DNA of 64,000 bases. Origin: Lujinxingia litoralis (lineage in GTDB: Bacteria; Myxococcota_A; Bradymonadia; Bradymonadales; Bradymonadaceae). Positions 42,215 to 50,303 of this stretch are shown piece by piece; the stretch's first letter is position 1; each line of letters begins with the position of its first letter. Both the position numbers and the translations under genes were made by a program. A model generated the notes under the pieces. That model worked only from the letters and a program-made list of their open reading frames with translations, was not told the origin of the DNA and made no database searches. The stretch lies in contig NZ_QHKO01000001.1 of NCBI RefSeq assembly GCF_003260125.1, forward strand, positions 700,914 through 764,913. Reading direction: 5' to 3'.

Positions 42215-43162
42215 ATGAGTAGAAATCGCAGCCGCGGCCGCCGCCGCAGCGGCAACCGCCGCAGCTCTAAGCCCAAAGCCGACCTCCCCACGCTGATCAA
42301 CAAGCTGGCCGACTACACTCCGGTTCAGCCCACCGATCGTCTCCGGCTGGAAACCGACCGCTATGAATACATCGGTCGGATCATGGATATGTTTACCCCG
42401 ATCGCCCGGGGGCAACGTTGCCTGATCACCAGCCCGCCCAAGGCCGGCAAGACCACCATTCTCAAAGCCATCGGGAAGGCGATCCACGCCAATTACCCCG
42501 ACATCGAGCAGATCGCCCTGCTGGTCGACGAGCGCCCCGAGGAGGCCACCGACTTCCGGCGAAAGATGCCTTTTGAGGTCTACGCCTCCACCTCCGACCG
42601 AGCCGCCAAGAATCACATCAAGGTCGCGGAAAAAGCCTTTACCGACGCCCTGGAAAAAGTGCACGACGGCAAGGATGTGGTCCTCCTCCTCGACTCGATC
42701 ACTCGTCTAGCCCGGGCGTACAACGTGACCCACACCGGCTCCGGCGGTCGCACGCTCAGCGGAGGCGTTTCCGCCGGGGCGCTCGATATCCCCCGGCAGC
42801 TCTTTGGCGCCGCCCGCAACCTGGAAGGCGGCGGGAGCCTCACGATCGTGGGCACCGCGCTCATTGAGACCGGCAGCCGTATGGATGAGGTGATCTTTCA
42901 GGAGTTCAAAGGCACCGGCAACATGGAGCTCGTACTCGACGAAGAGCTCGTGCTGCGACGCGTCTTCCCGGCCATCGACATCGCCAACAGCGGCACCCGC
43001 CGCGAAGAGATGATGCTTGATGACACCGAGAAAAAGCAGGTCCCCTTGCTGCGCCGCCGCCTCATGGACCAGAGCCCGGTCGAAGGCATGCAGTGGATGA
43101 TCAAGCGCCTGCATGACTCCAAGAACAACGAGAACTTCCTGCGCTCGGTACCTCAGCTCTAA
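42215..43162 (+). CDS. Rho termination factor lacking the N-terminal RNA-binding domain
   Basis: A 315-residue Rho ATPase. A 25-residue Arg/Ser-rich basic tail (MSRNRSRGRRRSGNRRSS) replaces the N-terminal helical and cold-shock-type domains. The Rho core starts at once: TPVQPTDRLRLE, PIARGQRCLITSPPKAGKTTIL (Walker A), LLVDERPEEATDF, VVLLLDSITRLARAYN (Walker B), the Q loop TLSGGVSAGALD and the R loop EFKGTGNMEL. RVFPAIDIANSGTRREE and the C-terminus are complete. Typical Rho has over 400 residues; the first 130 or so are missing. Codons upstream to 42122 stay open but encode nothing like a cold-shock domain, so a frameshift is unlikely. It is probably a paralogue of a standard Rho elsewhere. 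Confidence 0.92.
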   Translation: MSRNRSRGRRRSGNRRSSKPKADLPTLINKLADYTPVQPTDRLRLETDRYEYIGRIMDMFTPIARGQRCLITSPPKAGKTTILKAIGKAIHANYPDIEQIALLVDERPEEATDFRRKMPFEVYASTSDRAAKNHIKVAEKAFTDALEKVHDGKDVVLLLDSITRLARAYNVTHTGSGGRTLSGGVSAGALDIPRQLFGAARNLEGGGSLTIVGTALIETGSRMDEVIFQEFKGTGNMELVLDEELVLRRVFPAIDIANSGTRREEMMLDDTEKKQVPLLRRRLMDQSPVEGMQWMIKRLHDSKNNENFLRSVPQL

Positions 43163-43185
43163 GTCTGCGCAAGCCCTCGTGTCAT

Positions 43186-43222
43186 AAAAAAGCGTTCTCC
43201 GTATCGGAGAACGCTTTTTTTT
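43186..43222. terminator. Strong bidirectional terminator
   Basis: A perfect 16-bp stem (43186-43201 with 43205-43220), loop TAT, flanked by six A on one side and eight T on the other. It lies 24 nt after the Rho-like gene and 45 nt beyond the end of the opposing hydrolase gene, serving both. Confidence 0.92.
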
Positions 43223-43266
43223 CGGCGCTTTCTAAGGCCTCACGCACTGGCGGGCACACCGTCACA

Positions 43267-44268
43267 TCACGCCCCGCCCTTCCCCCCACCCAGGAGAAAG
43301 GCCAGCACCTGTGCCTCGACCCCGGGCTCGGCCTCAAACCCCAGGTCGACACCGGGCGCAAAGAAGACGTGACCGCCGCCGCCAACCCAGCGGGCCTCCA
43401 CCTGATCGGCGGCGGCAACCAGCGGACCACGCAGGGATTGCGCCGGAATCATCGGATCGCCCGGGCTAGCCACCACCAACGCCGGCACCTTGAGCTGGGT
43501 TAAACGCCCGCCCACCGACTGCGACTCGTAGTAGTCATCGACATCGCGAAACCCAAACCGGGGCACCACCGTAAGCTGGTCCCATTCTCGCAGTGACGTC
43601 GCCTGGCGCACCCGCTCCACCGGCGTGGGCACCTTCCCGCGCGCCGCCAGCCCGGCGTAGATCTCGTTGAGCGCCGCCAGCAGGTGGCGGCGGTACACGA
43701 GGTTACCCGGCGCATCAATGCAGCGCTGCGCAGCCCCCAGATCCAGCGGCGGACAGACCGCGGCGACCGCACAGATCTTGCTGGAGACGCCCTCGGCGGC
43801 GGCCTTCAAACAGACGTGGCCTCCCATTGAATACCCCAGGAGCGCCACACGCTCAAAACGCTCAAAGAAAGGCTGCGCCAGCACTTCCCCCAGATCGGCG
43901 GTGAGTCCGGCGTGATGAAAATCTTCGCCGAGACCATCGGCCCCGCGCATCGCCAGACGCAGGCAGGGAACCCCGACCCGGTGTGCGGCCCGCGCCGCCT
44001 CCACACAATAGCCCCGGTCCACCGCGCCCCCCAGCCCGTGCAAGACCACCACCAGATCGGTGGCGCCCGCCACGTCGGCGAACATCCCGGAGAGCGCAAT
44101 GGAGCGCCCCTCTTCGTTGGTGATCTGCGTGCGCCAGAAATCTGCCCGCGGCGCTTTGCGTGGCAACCAGCCGTGGCGCAGCGTGGGCGTGATCGTGCGC
44201 GCATGCCCCCCCAGGCGCTCTCGAAGCGCGGTGGTCGCCGAGAGACTCGCTTGCAGACGTTGCAACAT
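43267..44268 (-). CDS. Alpha/beta hydrolase, YheT-like
   Basis: A 333-residue cytoplasmic hydrolase of the YheT/COG0429 group. LVVVLHGLGGAVDRGY is the oxyanion loop, LLGYSMGGHVCLKAA the nucleophile elbow with Ser, VVASPGDPMIP the acid region and GGGGHVFFAPG the catalytic His. All three catalytic residues are present. The N-terminus LPRKAPRADFWRTQI fits the YheT pattern. ATG 44268 is used with GGAG 6 nt upstream; ATG 44271 is adjacent. It is divergent from the acyl-CoA-binding protein gene and ends at the shared terminator. The substrate is an ester or acyl compound, not known. Confidence 0.87.
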   Translation of the reverse strand: MLQRLQASLSATTALRERLGGHARTITPTLRHGWLPRKAPRADFWRTQITNEEGRSIALSGMFADVAGATDLVVVLHGLGGAVDRGYCVEAARAAHRVGVPCLRLAMRGADGLGEDFHHAGLTADLGEVLAQPFFERFERVALLGYSMGGHVCLKAAAEGVSSKICAVAAVCPPLDLGAAQRCIDAPGNLVYRRHLLAALNEIYAGLAARGKVPTPVERVRQATSLREWDQLTVVPRFGFRDVDDYYESQSVGGRLTQLKVPALVVASPGDPMIPAQSLRGPLVAAADQVEARWVGGGGHVFFAPGVDLGFEAEPGVEAQVLAFLLGGGKGGA

Positions 44269-44335
44269 CATTCACTCCACATACGCGTCGGGGAGGAGGA
44301 CACAAATCCACCTGTACCGACCGAGGTTGATCAAA

Positions 44336-44351
44336 GCGCAGCTTGCTGCGC
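44336..44351. promoter_or_regulatory. 16-bp palindrome in a divergent promoter region
   Basis: GCGCAGC (44336-44342) is mirrored exactly by GCTGCGC (44345-44351) around TT. It sits between the hydrolase and acyl-CoA-binding genes, overlapping a possible TTGCTG-N16-TAGTTT promoter for the plus strand. An operator is plausible; the loop is too tight for a long hairpin. Confidence 0.3.
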
Positions 44352-44411
44352 CTCACAGCTCTGATAGTTTAGAAGCTCCCTACCCCAACCCTCAGAAAAG
44401 GTCGAGCCATA

Positions 44412-44669
44412 ATGAGCCTCCAAAACGACTTCGAATCCGCCACGCGCCGCGTTCAGACCCTGGGCAGCGCGCCCGACAACGCCACCCTCCTCGCGCTCTA
44501 CGCGCTCTTTAAACAGGCGACCGCCGGTGACGTCAGCGGCAAACAGCCCTCACGTCTCAAACTTCGCGAACGCGCCAAGTACGACGCCTGGGCCGAAAAA
44601 CAGGGCATGTCTCATGATGAGGCCAAAGAGGCCTACATCGCACTGGTCAACACGCTGCTCAACGCCTGA
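44412..44669 (+). CDS. Acyl-CoA-binding protein
   Basis: An 85-residue four-helix acyl-CoA-binding protein. LLALYALFKQATAGD contains the ligand-pocket Tyr and the family signature, and LKLRERAKYDAWAEKQGMS matches the conserved KxxxxxKWDAW helix. EAKEAYIALVNTLL ends the last helix. It holds long-chain acyl-CoA esters in the cytoplasm. The ATG at 44412 has only a weak AAGG upstream. The stop is followed after 10 nt by a lipoprotein hydrolase gene on the same strand, so the two are likely co-transcribed. ACBP is common in eukaryotes and patchy in bacteria. Confidence 0.93.
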   Translation: MSLQNDFESATRRVQTLGSAPDNATLLALYALFKQATAGDVSGKQPSRLKLRERAKYDAWAEKQGMSHDEAKEAYIALVNTLLNA

Positions 44670-44679
44670 GAATACGTTT

Positions 44680-45912
44680 ATGTTTCTTCATCACGATGAT
44701 ACGCCGCTGCGAATCCTGCTCCTGGGCGTGTTGACCTGCGGCGCCCTGGCCTGCGGCGAAGATCAGAGCGCAGACCAGCCCGACGCCGGCCACCTCTCCG
44801 ACACCCCGGCCCCCGATCCTTACGACACGCTCCCCGAGCAGCCCTGGCTCCTCACCGAGCACGGCCACTACAGCGTGGGATACGCCTTTGAATCGCTGAT
44901 CTACACGCCCCGCGGCCCGCAGGAAGCCCCCCGCGAGATCACCATCTCGATCTGGCACCCCACCTTCGACACCGAAGGACGCGCCGCCCGCTACCTCAAC
45001 GTCCTCAACGCCCCGGACGTGCTTCAGGATGCCTCCGTGGCGATTCGCGATAGCGACCCCGCTCCCCTGATGATCTTCTCCCACGGCAACGGCAGCTTCA
45101 GCATCCAGAGCTACTTCTTCGCCGAGTATCTGGCGAGCCACGGCTTCGTGGTCATTGCCCCCGATCACAAGGGGAACACCTTCTCGGACACCGGCGGCGC
45201 CGTCCGCCTGGAGTCCACCGTGTACCGCCCCCAGGACATGAGCGCGGTGCTCGACTGGGTGGAGCAGCTCCCGGCCGATCACCCGCTGCATGGCAAAACC
45301 TCCCGGGATAAGATCGCCATCAGCGGCCACAGCCTGGGTGGCTTCACCACCCTGGCCACCACCGGCGCATCCATCGACCTGGCGGCCGTCACCGCCGGCT
45401 GCACTGCCGGGACCATCAGCCAGCGAATTTGCGAGATCTTTGAAGCGGACAACGCGGCGATCTTCGGAGAAGGGTTTCTCGATGCACGCTTTCAGGCCTC
45501 GCTGCCGATGACTCCGGCCGGCTCCGAGGTCTTTCTCCCCGGAATCGCCAACATCACCATCCCCACCCTGGTGTGGACCGCCGGCCAGGACCTGACGCTC
45601 CCCAACCCAGACGAAGGCGACCCGCTCTGGGAGGGAATGGCCGGCCAGGACCACGTGCGCATCGACATCGCCAACGCCGGCCACTTCACCTTCTCCAACC
45701 TCTGCGAGCTGCTGGCACCGGCCGTCCCCGAGTTTCAAAACGACGGCTGCGGCGAAGACAATATGGCCTATGAGGAGGCCTTCGAGATCATCAACGCGTA
45801 CAGCCTGGCCTTTTTGCGCAAGCACCTCGACGGCGCCTCGGAGTACGACGCGATGCTCGCCGGAGATTCTCCCATGAGCGACGCGCTGCTCTTCGAGCGC
45901 AAACCCGACTGA
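44680..45912 (+). CDS. Alpha/beta hydrolase lipoprotein (PAF-acetylhydrolase-like)
   Basis: A 410-residue exported lipoprotein. The lipobox is GALACG near residue 25, followed by an Asp/Pro-rich linker. The hydrolase domain has LMIFSHGNGSFSIQSYF (oxyanion loop) and IAISGHSLGGFTTLAT (Ser nucleophile elbow). An Asp in LVWTAGQDLTLP and His in ANAGHFTFSN complete the triad. The layout resembles PAF acetylhydrolase and dienelactone-hydrolase-like lipases. ATG 44680 is chosen because the signal peptide starts there. It probably cleaves short acyl esters outside the cell. Pairing with an acyl-CoA-binding protein suggests a lipid-use link, which is inference. Confidence 0.85.
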   Translation: MFLHHDDTPLRILLLGVLTCGALACGEDQSADQPDAGHLSDTPAPDPYDTLPEQPWLLTEHGHYSVGYAFESLIYTPRGPQEAPREITISIWHPTFDTEGRAARYLNVLNAPDVLQDASVAIRDSDPAPLMIFSHGNGSFSIQSYFFAEYLASHGFVVIAPDHKGNTFSDTGGAVRLESTVYRPQDMSAVLDWVEQLPADHPLHGKTSRDKIAISGHSLGGFTTLATTGASIDLAAVTAGCTAGTISQRICEIFEADNAAIFGEGFLDARFQASLPMTPAGSEVFLPGIANITIPTLVWTAGQDLTLPNPDEGDPLWEGMAGQDHVRIDIANAGHFTFSNLCELLAPAVPEFQNDGCGEDNMAYEEAFEIINAYSLAFLRKHLDGASEYDAMLAGDSPMSDALLFERKPD

Positions 45913-45927
45913 CCCCGGGCAGGCCTC

Positions 45928-47094
45928 TCAGCGTCCGGGATGGGTGGGGCTTCCGGGGTCAACGTCCAACTGAAAATCGACGCTGATTCCGCGCCCCCCG
46001 TTGGCCTCGGCGGCCACAAATCGCACCCAGCACTCACCGGGGTTGAGTGCCCGGACAAGTTGCTCGGAGTGGGAAGTCGGACCGTTGACCAGCTCACAGG
46101 TCACCGGTGTCATCACCTGCTTCTGGACCACCGCATCCCCTCCACACAGGGGGGCGCCACCAACCGTGGGACCGAGCTGCAGCTCATAGTAGCGCCCCTG
46201 AACCATGCGATTGACCACCAGCCCGCGCTGCCCCTCGGCGGTGATCTCGACCATACGCGGCTGCGCCCCATCGACCTCGGAGGGGCGACTGAGCAGGAAG
46301 GTAAGCTGCGCCTCCCCCTGATCATCCACCAGGCTCACGCGCCCGGCCCGGGCTGGCTCCAGGCGCACCTGATGCAGGCTCTCCTCGCCATCAAACACCG
46401 CCAGCGCATCCTCCGGGTCCACCTCAAACGCAAAAGCCCCCGAACCGCGCAAAAGCTCGCCATCGCCATCGAGCTTTCGCTGCTCGATGAAGATGGCAAC
46501 CTCGGTGGGATCGTCAAAAACATACGCTCCGGCCCCCTGTACCGGACACCGCCCGTAGCGCCCCTGGGGGTCGACTCCCCCCGAAGTCCGGCGCAGCTCC
46601 ACACGCGCCAGCTCTCGAACCTCCACCTCAAACGCATCTACGAAGTGCTCCGGGGGCGCCCCCCCCGGCTCCTCGGATTCCTCCACCGGCGGCTCCATCC
46701 CCTCAATATCAAAGCTCAGCTCCACACGCGCCTGCCCCGGCACAAGAGCCCGCAGGACCACCTCCGCTCCCGGGACCCCCATCAACTCCACCTCCCGAAA
46801 GGCCACAACCTCGATCGCGCCCTCCTCCCCGGTGACCCTCACCTCATGGGCGCTCAGCGCGTGATGATCCCCGTAGCAACCGATGCTCTCCCGGCAGATC
46901 TCCTCGCCATTGCTCGGCCCCATAATCAACACCGAGGACTCCCAGCCGGCGGCAACCGGGGCGTCCAAATCGACAAAGAGGTGCCCCCGCTCGCTGTTGG
47001 GCCCCGGGCCGGACTCCCCGGCCACACACCCCCCGACACTGAGCAGTGCGCCGCTCAATAAAGTACCAATAACGAAAGGACGGGTGCCTGCCAT
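45928..47094 (-). CDS. Lipoprotein, hypothetical
   Basis: A 388-residue exported lipoprotein with lipobox SVGGC near residue 23. The mature part is beta-rich with repeated Val/Arg/Leu strands and Gly turns (VRVTGEEGAIEVVAFREVELMG, VRELARVELRRTSGGVD), as in Ig-like or cadherin-like domains. Six or more Cys residues suggest disulfides. I recognise no enzyme motif. The gene converges on the hydrolase lipoprotein with only 15 nt between the stops. It is divergent from the lysyl-oxidase-like gene. Confidence 0.7.
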   Translation of the reverse strand: MAGTRPFVIGTLLSGALLSVGGCVAGESGPGPNSERGHLFVDLDAPVAAGWESSVLIMGPSNGEEICRESIGCYGDHHALSAHEVRVTGEEGAIEVVAFREVELMGVPGAEVVLRALVPGQARVELSFDIEGMEPPVEESEEPGGAPPEHFVDAFEVEVRELARVELRRTSGGVDPQGRYGRCPVQGAGAYVFDDPTEVAIFIEQRKLDGDGELLRGSGAFAFEVDPEDALAVFDGEESLHQVRLEPARAGRVSLVDDQGEAQLTFLLSRPSEVDGAQPRMVEITAEGQRGLVVNRMVQGRYYELQLGPTVGGAPLCGGDAVVQKQVMTPVTCELVNGPTSHSEQLVRALNPGECWVRFVAAEANGGRGISVDFQLDVDPGSPTHPGR

Positions 47095-47263
47095 AAGTGC
47101 TCCAGCGTACGGGAATCCGGGGGCCTCTCAGCGCCCCCGGCCGAAGACTGGCCGAGGACGGCCTCATGTTTACGCTCTATGGCGTCGCCGTCCAGAAACT
47201 CACACTTCGACCATGCTACAGACAAGCGCCGCTCTGTGACGCCGCGCTCCAAAGGGGGGAGAC

Positions 47264-48589
47264 GTGTCCACACGATTCAATACGCCACCGTTAGGCCTGC
47301 CCATCGTGCTGCTCATCGGCACCCTGGGCTTACTTCTGGCCCCCGGCTGCACCCGGGGCAGCGTCGAAGACGCGCTGAGCAACGATCCGATCCCCGGCGC
47401 CGAATTACGCATCAACCGCTGGCCACCGCAAGAATCCACCGGCTACAGCTGGGAGTGGCCCCGACAGCTGCGCTGGAATCAGCCGGACTACTTCACCCGC
47501 AGCACCGCGGCGCGCTTCAACGGCGCCAACGTCGGCCTGGGCGGCGTTGGCCCCCAACTCGTCGATCCCGAATCCGTCCTGGGCCCCGAGCAATGGTACC
47601 GCGTACGCGTGGACCACCCCGATTACCGCCCGGGTATCTTCTACTTCTTCCACGACGGCTTCACTGAGACCTGCCCCTACGACATCGTCGGCCCCGCCGG
47701 CCAGGAGTACGCCGAGGGGCCCTGCCGCAATGAGCGCTTCGGCCTGTGGCCGGTCGATGGCGACTATCAGCTCTTGCCCGACATCATCGTCGATGTGCGC
47801 GAGTTCGACGACCGCCTCTGGCAATGCGCCCTGATGCCCTCGGGCTCGTCGCTCTTCGGCCTGAGAATCGGCGCCAGCACGGCCAACGTCGGCGTGGGCA
47901 CGCTGCATCTGGAAGGCCGTGGCTTTGGCATCGGAGACGACCCCTCCCTGGCTCAGGTCGTCCAGAAGATCGATCGCAACGACGGCAGTCAGGACGAAAT
48001 CGACCTGGGCGCCGATGCCTTTGAGCTGCATCCGGGCCATGAACACATTCACTTTCGAGACTGGCTCACCATTGCCCTGCTCAGCCCCACCCCCGAATGC
48101 GACACCGCCGGCGAACGCGATCCTTCCTGTACCCTGGCCCGCGGCACCAAGCTCTCGTTCTGCATCATGGATCTGGAACCCTTCGATGCCGAGATTCGCG
48201 AACACTACCAGGGCTACCAACGCTACCCCGAGCCCCCCACCTGCGACAGCGTCCGCCAGGGACTCTCGCCGGGCTGGAAAGACGTCTACCACGCGCTACT
48301 CGAAGGCCAGGTCATCATCGCCGGCGATGCCGATGCCATGAACGCACTGCCCTCCACCGTCATGGTCGAAGCCGTCGTCGATCCCGAAGGCAAGCTGCGC
48401 GAGCTCTCCACCGCCAACAACCGCGCTCGCCAGTTCATGGAGCGCCCCGCCGACCCGATGGCCCTGTGCGACTCCCCCCGAAGTCGCATTGACTGCAGCG
48501 GGCCCGAGTCTACCTTTAACGATGAAGAGCGCGAGATGTGTCCGGATTACCTGCGCTTCTTCGAGAACCTGGCGCTAAGCCGCCCGTGA
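47264..48589 (+). CDS. Lysyl-oxidase-like lipoprotein
   Basis: A 441-residue exported protein with a lipobox at LAPGC near residue 29. The C-terminal half matches the lysyl oxidase fold. LLPDIIVDVREFDD opens it, HPGHEHIHFRDW near residue 260 supplies the copper-binding HxHxH, TKLSFCIMD supplies the lysine of the LTQ cofactor, and GWKDVYHALLEGQ supplies its tyrosine partner. Both cofactor residues seem conserved by alignment in mind with human LOX. Several Cys pairs fit disulfides. The start is GTG 47264 with GGGGGAG 2 nt upstream. It may oxidise amines on surface proteins. No substrate protein is adjacent. Confidence 0.85.
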   Translation: MSTRFNTPPLGLPIVLLIGTLGLLLAPGCTRGSVEDALSNDPIPGAELRINRWPPQESTGYSWEWPRQLRWNQPDYFTRSTAARFNGANVGLGGVGPQLVDPESVLGPEQWYRVRVDHPDYRPGIFYFFHDGFTETCPYDIVGPAGQEYAEGPCRNERFGLWPVDGDYQLLPDIIVDVREFDDRLWQCALMPSGSSLFGLRIGASTANVGVGTLHLEGRGFGIGDDPSLAQVVQKIDRNDGSQDEIDLGADAFELHPGHEHIHFRDWLTIALLSPTPECDTAGERDPSCTLARGTKLSFCIMDLEPFDAEIREHYQGYQRYPEPPTCDSVRQGLSPGWKDVYHALLEGQVIIAGDADAMNALPSTVMVEAVVDPEGKLRELSTANNRARQFMERPADPMALCDSPRSRIDCSGPESTFNDEEREMCPDYLRFFENLALSRP

Positions 48590-48616
48590 CACCGCACTCC
48601 ACACCCCGGACCCGCC

Positions 48617-48645
48617 TTGCCACAGGGTCACTCTTCGACTATGGA
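48617..48645 (+). promoter_or_regulatory. Candidate promoter of the first cold-shock gene
   Basis: TTGCCA (48617-48622), 17-nt spacer, TATGGA (48640-48645). It would give a leader of about 210 nt, in line with cold-shock mRNAs. Match quality is moderate. Confidence 0.3.
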
Positions 48646-48698
48646 TGGGCGCGGCGGTGCGCACGACCACGAAGCGGCCACTGTTTTAGGTCGCTTCG

Positions 48699-48738
48699 TC
48701 CCTCCCCTGGAGGGATGTGTCGTCGGTGTTTACCGACG
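48699..48738 (+). promoter_or_regulatory. Two stem-loops in the cold-shock leader
   Basis: Stem 1 is TCCCTCC/GGAGGGA (48699-48705 with 48709-48715). Stem 2 is CGTCGG/CCGACG (48721-48726 with 48733-48738). Both are perfect and lie between the candidate promoter and the start codon. They may form a temperature-sensitive leader as in cspA mRNAs; no T run is present. Confidence 0.35.
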
Positions 48739-48865
48739 TCCTCGGCTTACCGTCGCTCGATTCATACCCACAGCCCACATTTTCAGATGGGCACGCGTTA
48801 CCAGGGGTGGCGCGACAGGTGGCGACCTTACCATTTCAAGGGTTTCCACCACAGGAGAAAGCAAC

Positions 48866-49078
48866 ATGGCACAGCGTCTCGTCGGTTCAGTGAAGTGGTT
48901 CAGCGAACAAAAGGGCTTTGGTTTCATCAGCCAGCCCAATGGTGAAGATGTGTTCTGTCACTTCAGCGCCATTCAGACCTCGGGATTCAAGACCCTGCGT
49001 GAAGACCAGCAGGTGGAGTTCGAAGTCGAGCAAGGCCCCAAAGGCCTGCAGGCTGTGAACGTCATCCCGCTTGACTGA
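48866..49078 (+). CDS. csp: Cold-shock domain protein (CspA family)
   Basis: A 70-residue OB-fold nucleic-acid-binding protein. [13 protein letters not shown] is RNP1-like and DVFCHFSAI is RNP2-like, with the aromatic patch conserved except Cys in place of Val before HFS. It binds single-stranded RNA or DNA and acts as an RNA chaperone. The ATG at 48866 has AGGAG 8 nt upstream. The protein is nearly identical to the one at 50097-50303; differences are at the N-terminus and a few positions. A strong terminator follows. Confidence 0.95.
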   Translation: MAQRLVGSVKWFSEQKGFGFISQPNGEDVFCHFSAIQTSGFKTLREDQQVEFEVEQGPKGLQAVNVIPLD

Positions 49079-49104
49079 TCCGGCTTAAGTAGCATCGGTC
49101 ATTC

Positions 49105-49138
49105 AACCGCAGAGTTTCGGCTCTGCGGTTTTTTTTAT
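49105..49138 (+). terminator. Terminator of the first cold-shock gene
   Basis: A 10-bp perfect stem (49105-49114 with 49121-49130), loop TTTCGG, followed by at least six more T. A textbook intrinsic terminator 26 nt after the stop. Confidence 0.93.
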
Positions 49139-49269
49139 CCCGCTCACCCCAGGTGATAATATCTATTATGTAAATTAACATCTCTCCAAAAAACACACAG
49201 CGAGCTACGTAGATGAATGCTCCGTCCGCCGGCACACGCCCGGTCGGCCCCTTTGCCGCGGCCGCAATT

Positions 49270-49959
49270 CTACCGGGGAGGCGTCATAAACAGCGCCGTA
49301 AAATAAAATCCCTGCTCGCCAGCGACGACTCCCACACCGCTGTAAGACGACGTCTCGCTGAGTAGATTCTCGCGGTGCCCGGGGGAATCCATCCAACCCC
49401 GGTGGGCATGAGCGACGGTCGGAGCCAGTGCAAGGTTTTCCGCCGCCGAGCTAAATGCCACTCCCGTGGACTCCAGGCGGTCAAAAGGAGTGGCTCCTTC
49501 CGGGCTCAGATGCGAAAAATAACGGCGCTCACGCATATCGCGGCTGTGACGACGCCCCAGGCTCACCAACCGAAGATCGCATTCCAGGGGCGCCAGCGAC
49601 CGGCGAGTGCGTTCGCAATTCGCCAAGCGGAAAAGCGCGCTTTCGTAATCATCTCCACAACGCCCGTCCCGGTCGGTAACCGGAGCCTCCCAGGATCCGG
49701 GGTCGCCTCCTTCGAGCACGCGATCGCTGAGATCATCATGAACGATATCGTCGAGCCCGCAGCGCACGTGACGAGACTGTGCCGCCCAATCCCAATCCGC
49801 CTGCTGAACCCTCCCGCCCGGTCCGCCGATCACCTCGACGACATGTACTTGCACCCGATCATCGGGGTCCGCAAGCGGCCGCGGTGCACAACCTTGCATC
49901 GCCAGCACAACTCCCAGCACAGCCCCTCGCCACCTCTTCGTCATCCATTTCTCTAGCAT
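49270..49959 (-). CDS. CAP-domain (SCP/YkwD-like) lipoprotein
   Basis: A 229-residue exported lipoprotein. The lipobox is AMQGC near residue 24. The CAP fold shows as LANCERTRRSLAPLECDLRL, GRRHSRDMRERRYFSHLSPEG, AENLALAP and HRGWMDSPGHRENLL, with conserved His and Glu positions. CAP proteins are secreted; most bacterial ones are uncharacterised. ATG 49959 is chosen (GGGG 5 nt upstream); ATG 49944 is possible. A longer upstream frame overlaps a terminator and lacks a signal. The gene lies between the two convergent cold-shock genes. Confidence 0.85.
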   Translation of the reverse strand: MLEKWMTKRWRGAVLGVVLAMQGCAPRPLADPDDRVQVHVVEVIGGPGGRVQQADWDWAAQSRHVRCGLDDIVHDDLSDRVLEGGDPGSWEAPVTDRDGRCGDDYESALFRLANCERTRRSLAPLECDLRLVSLGRRHSRDMRERRYFSHLSPEGATPFDRLESTGVAFSSAAENLALAPTVAHAHRGWMDSPGHRENLLSETSSYSGVGVVAGEQGFYFTALFMTPPR

Positions 49960-50041
49960 CGACACCCCGCTGAGCACGTCCCCGTCCATCTGGACTCCAC
50001 AGATCTTCCTGCCTCTCTCCCCCTCCCATCGTGCAAAACAC

Positions 50042-50071
50042 AAAAAACCCCGACGTCTCACGACGCCGGGG
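50042..50071 (-). terminator. Terminator of the second cold-shock gene
   Basis: Minus strand: a 10-bp stem with one A-C mismatch (50048-50057 with 50062-50071), loop TCAC, followed by six T (50047 to 50042). It is about 25 nt past the stop. Confidence 0.88.
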
Positions 50072-50096
50072 TCTCTGATACTAAGTCGTAACGACC

Positions 50097-50303
50097 TTAG
50101 TCGAGCGGCACAACGTTGACCGCCTGAAGGCCTTTCGGGCCCTGCTCGACTTCAAACTCAACGCGCTGATCTTCGCGAAGCGTCTTGAAGCCCGAGGACT
50201 GAATCGCGCTGAAGTGGCAGAAGACATCTTCGCCATCAGGCTGCGTAAGGAAGCCGTAACCCTTGTCCGCGTTGAACCACTTAACCGTACCTTGAATCTT
50301 CAT
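50097..50303 (-). CDS. csp: Cold-shock domain protein (CspA family), second copy
   Basis: A 68-residue cold-shock protein. [13 protein letters not shown] and DVFCHFSAI are the RNA-binding motifs. It ends with the same [10 protein letters not shown] and [21 protein letters not shown] tail as the copy at 48866, so the pair looks like a local duplication. ATG 50303 has AGGAG 7 nt upstream. A candidate promoter about 330 nt upstream gives a very long leader with stem-loops, as in cold-induced csp genes. The two copies point toward each other with the CAP lipoprotein between them. Confidence 0.95.
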   Translation of the reverse strand: MKIQGTVKWFNADKGYGFLTQPDGEDVFCHFSAIQSSGFKTLREDQRVEFEVEQGPKGLQAVNVVPLD

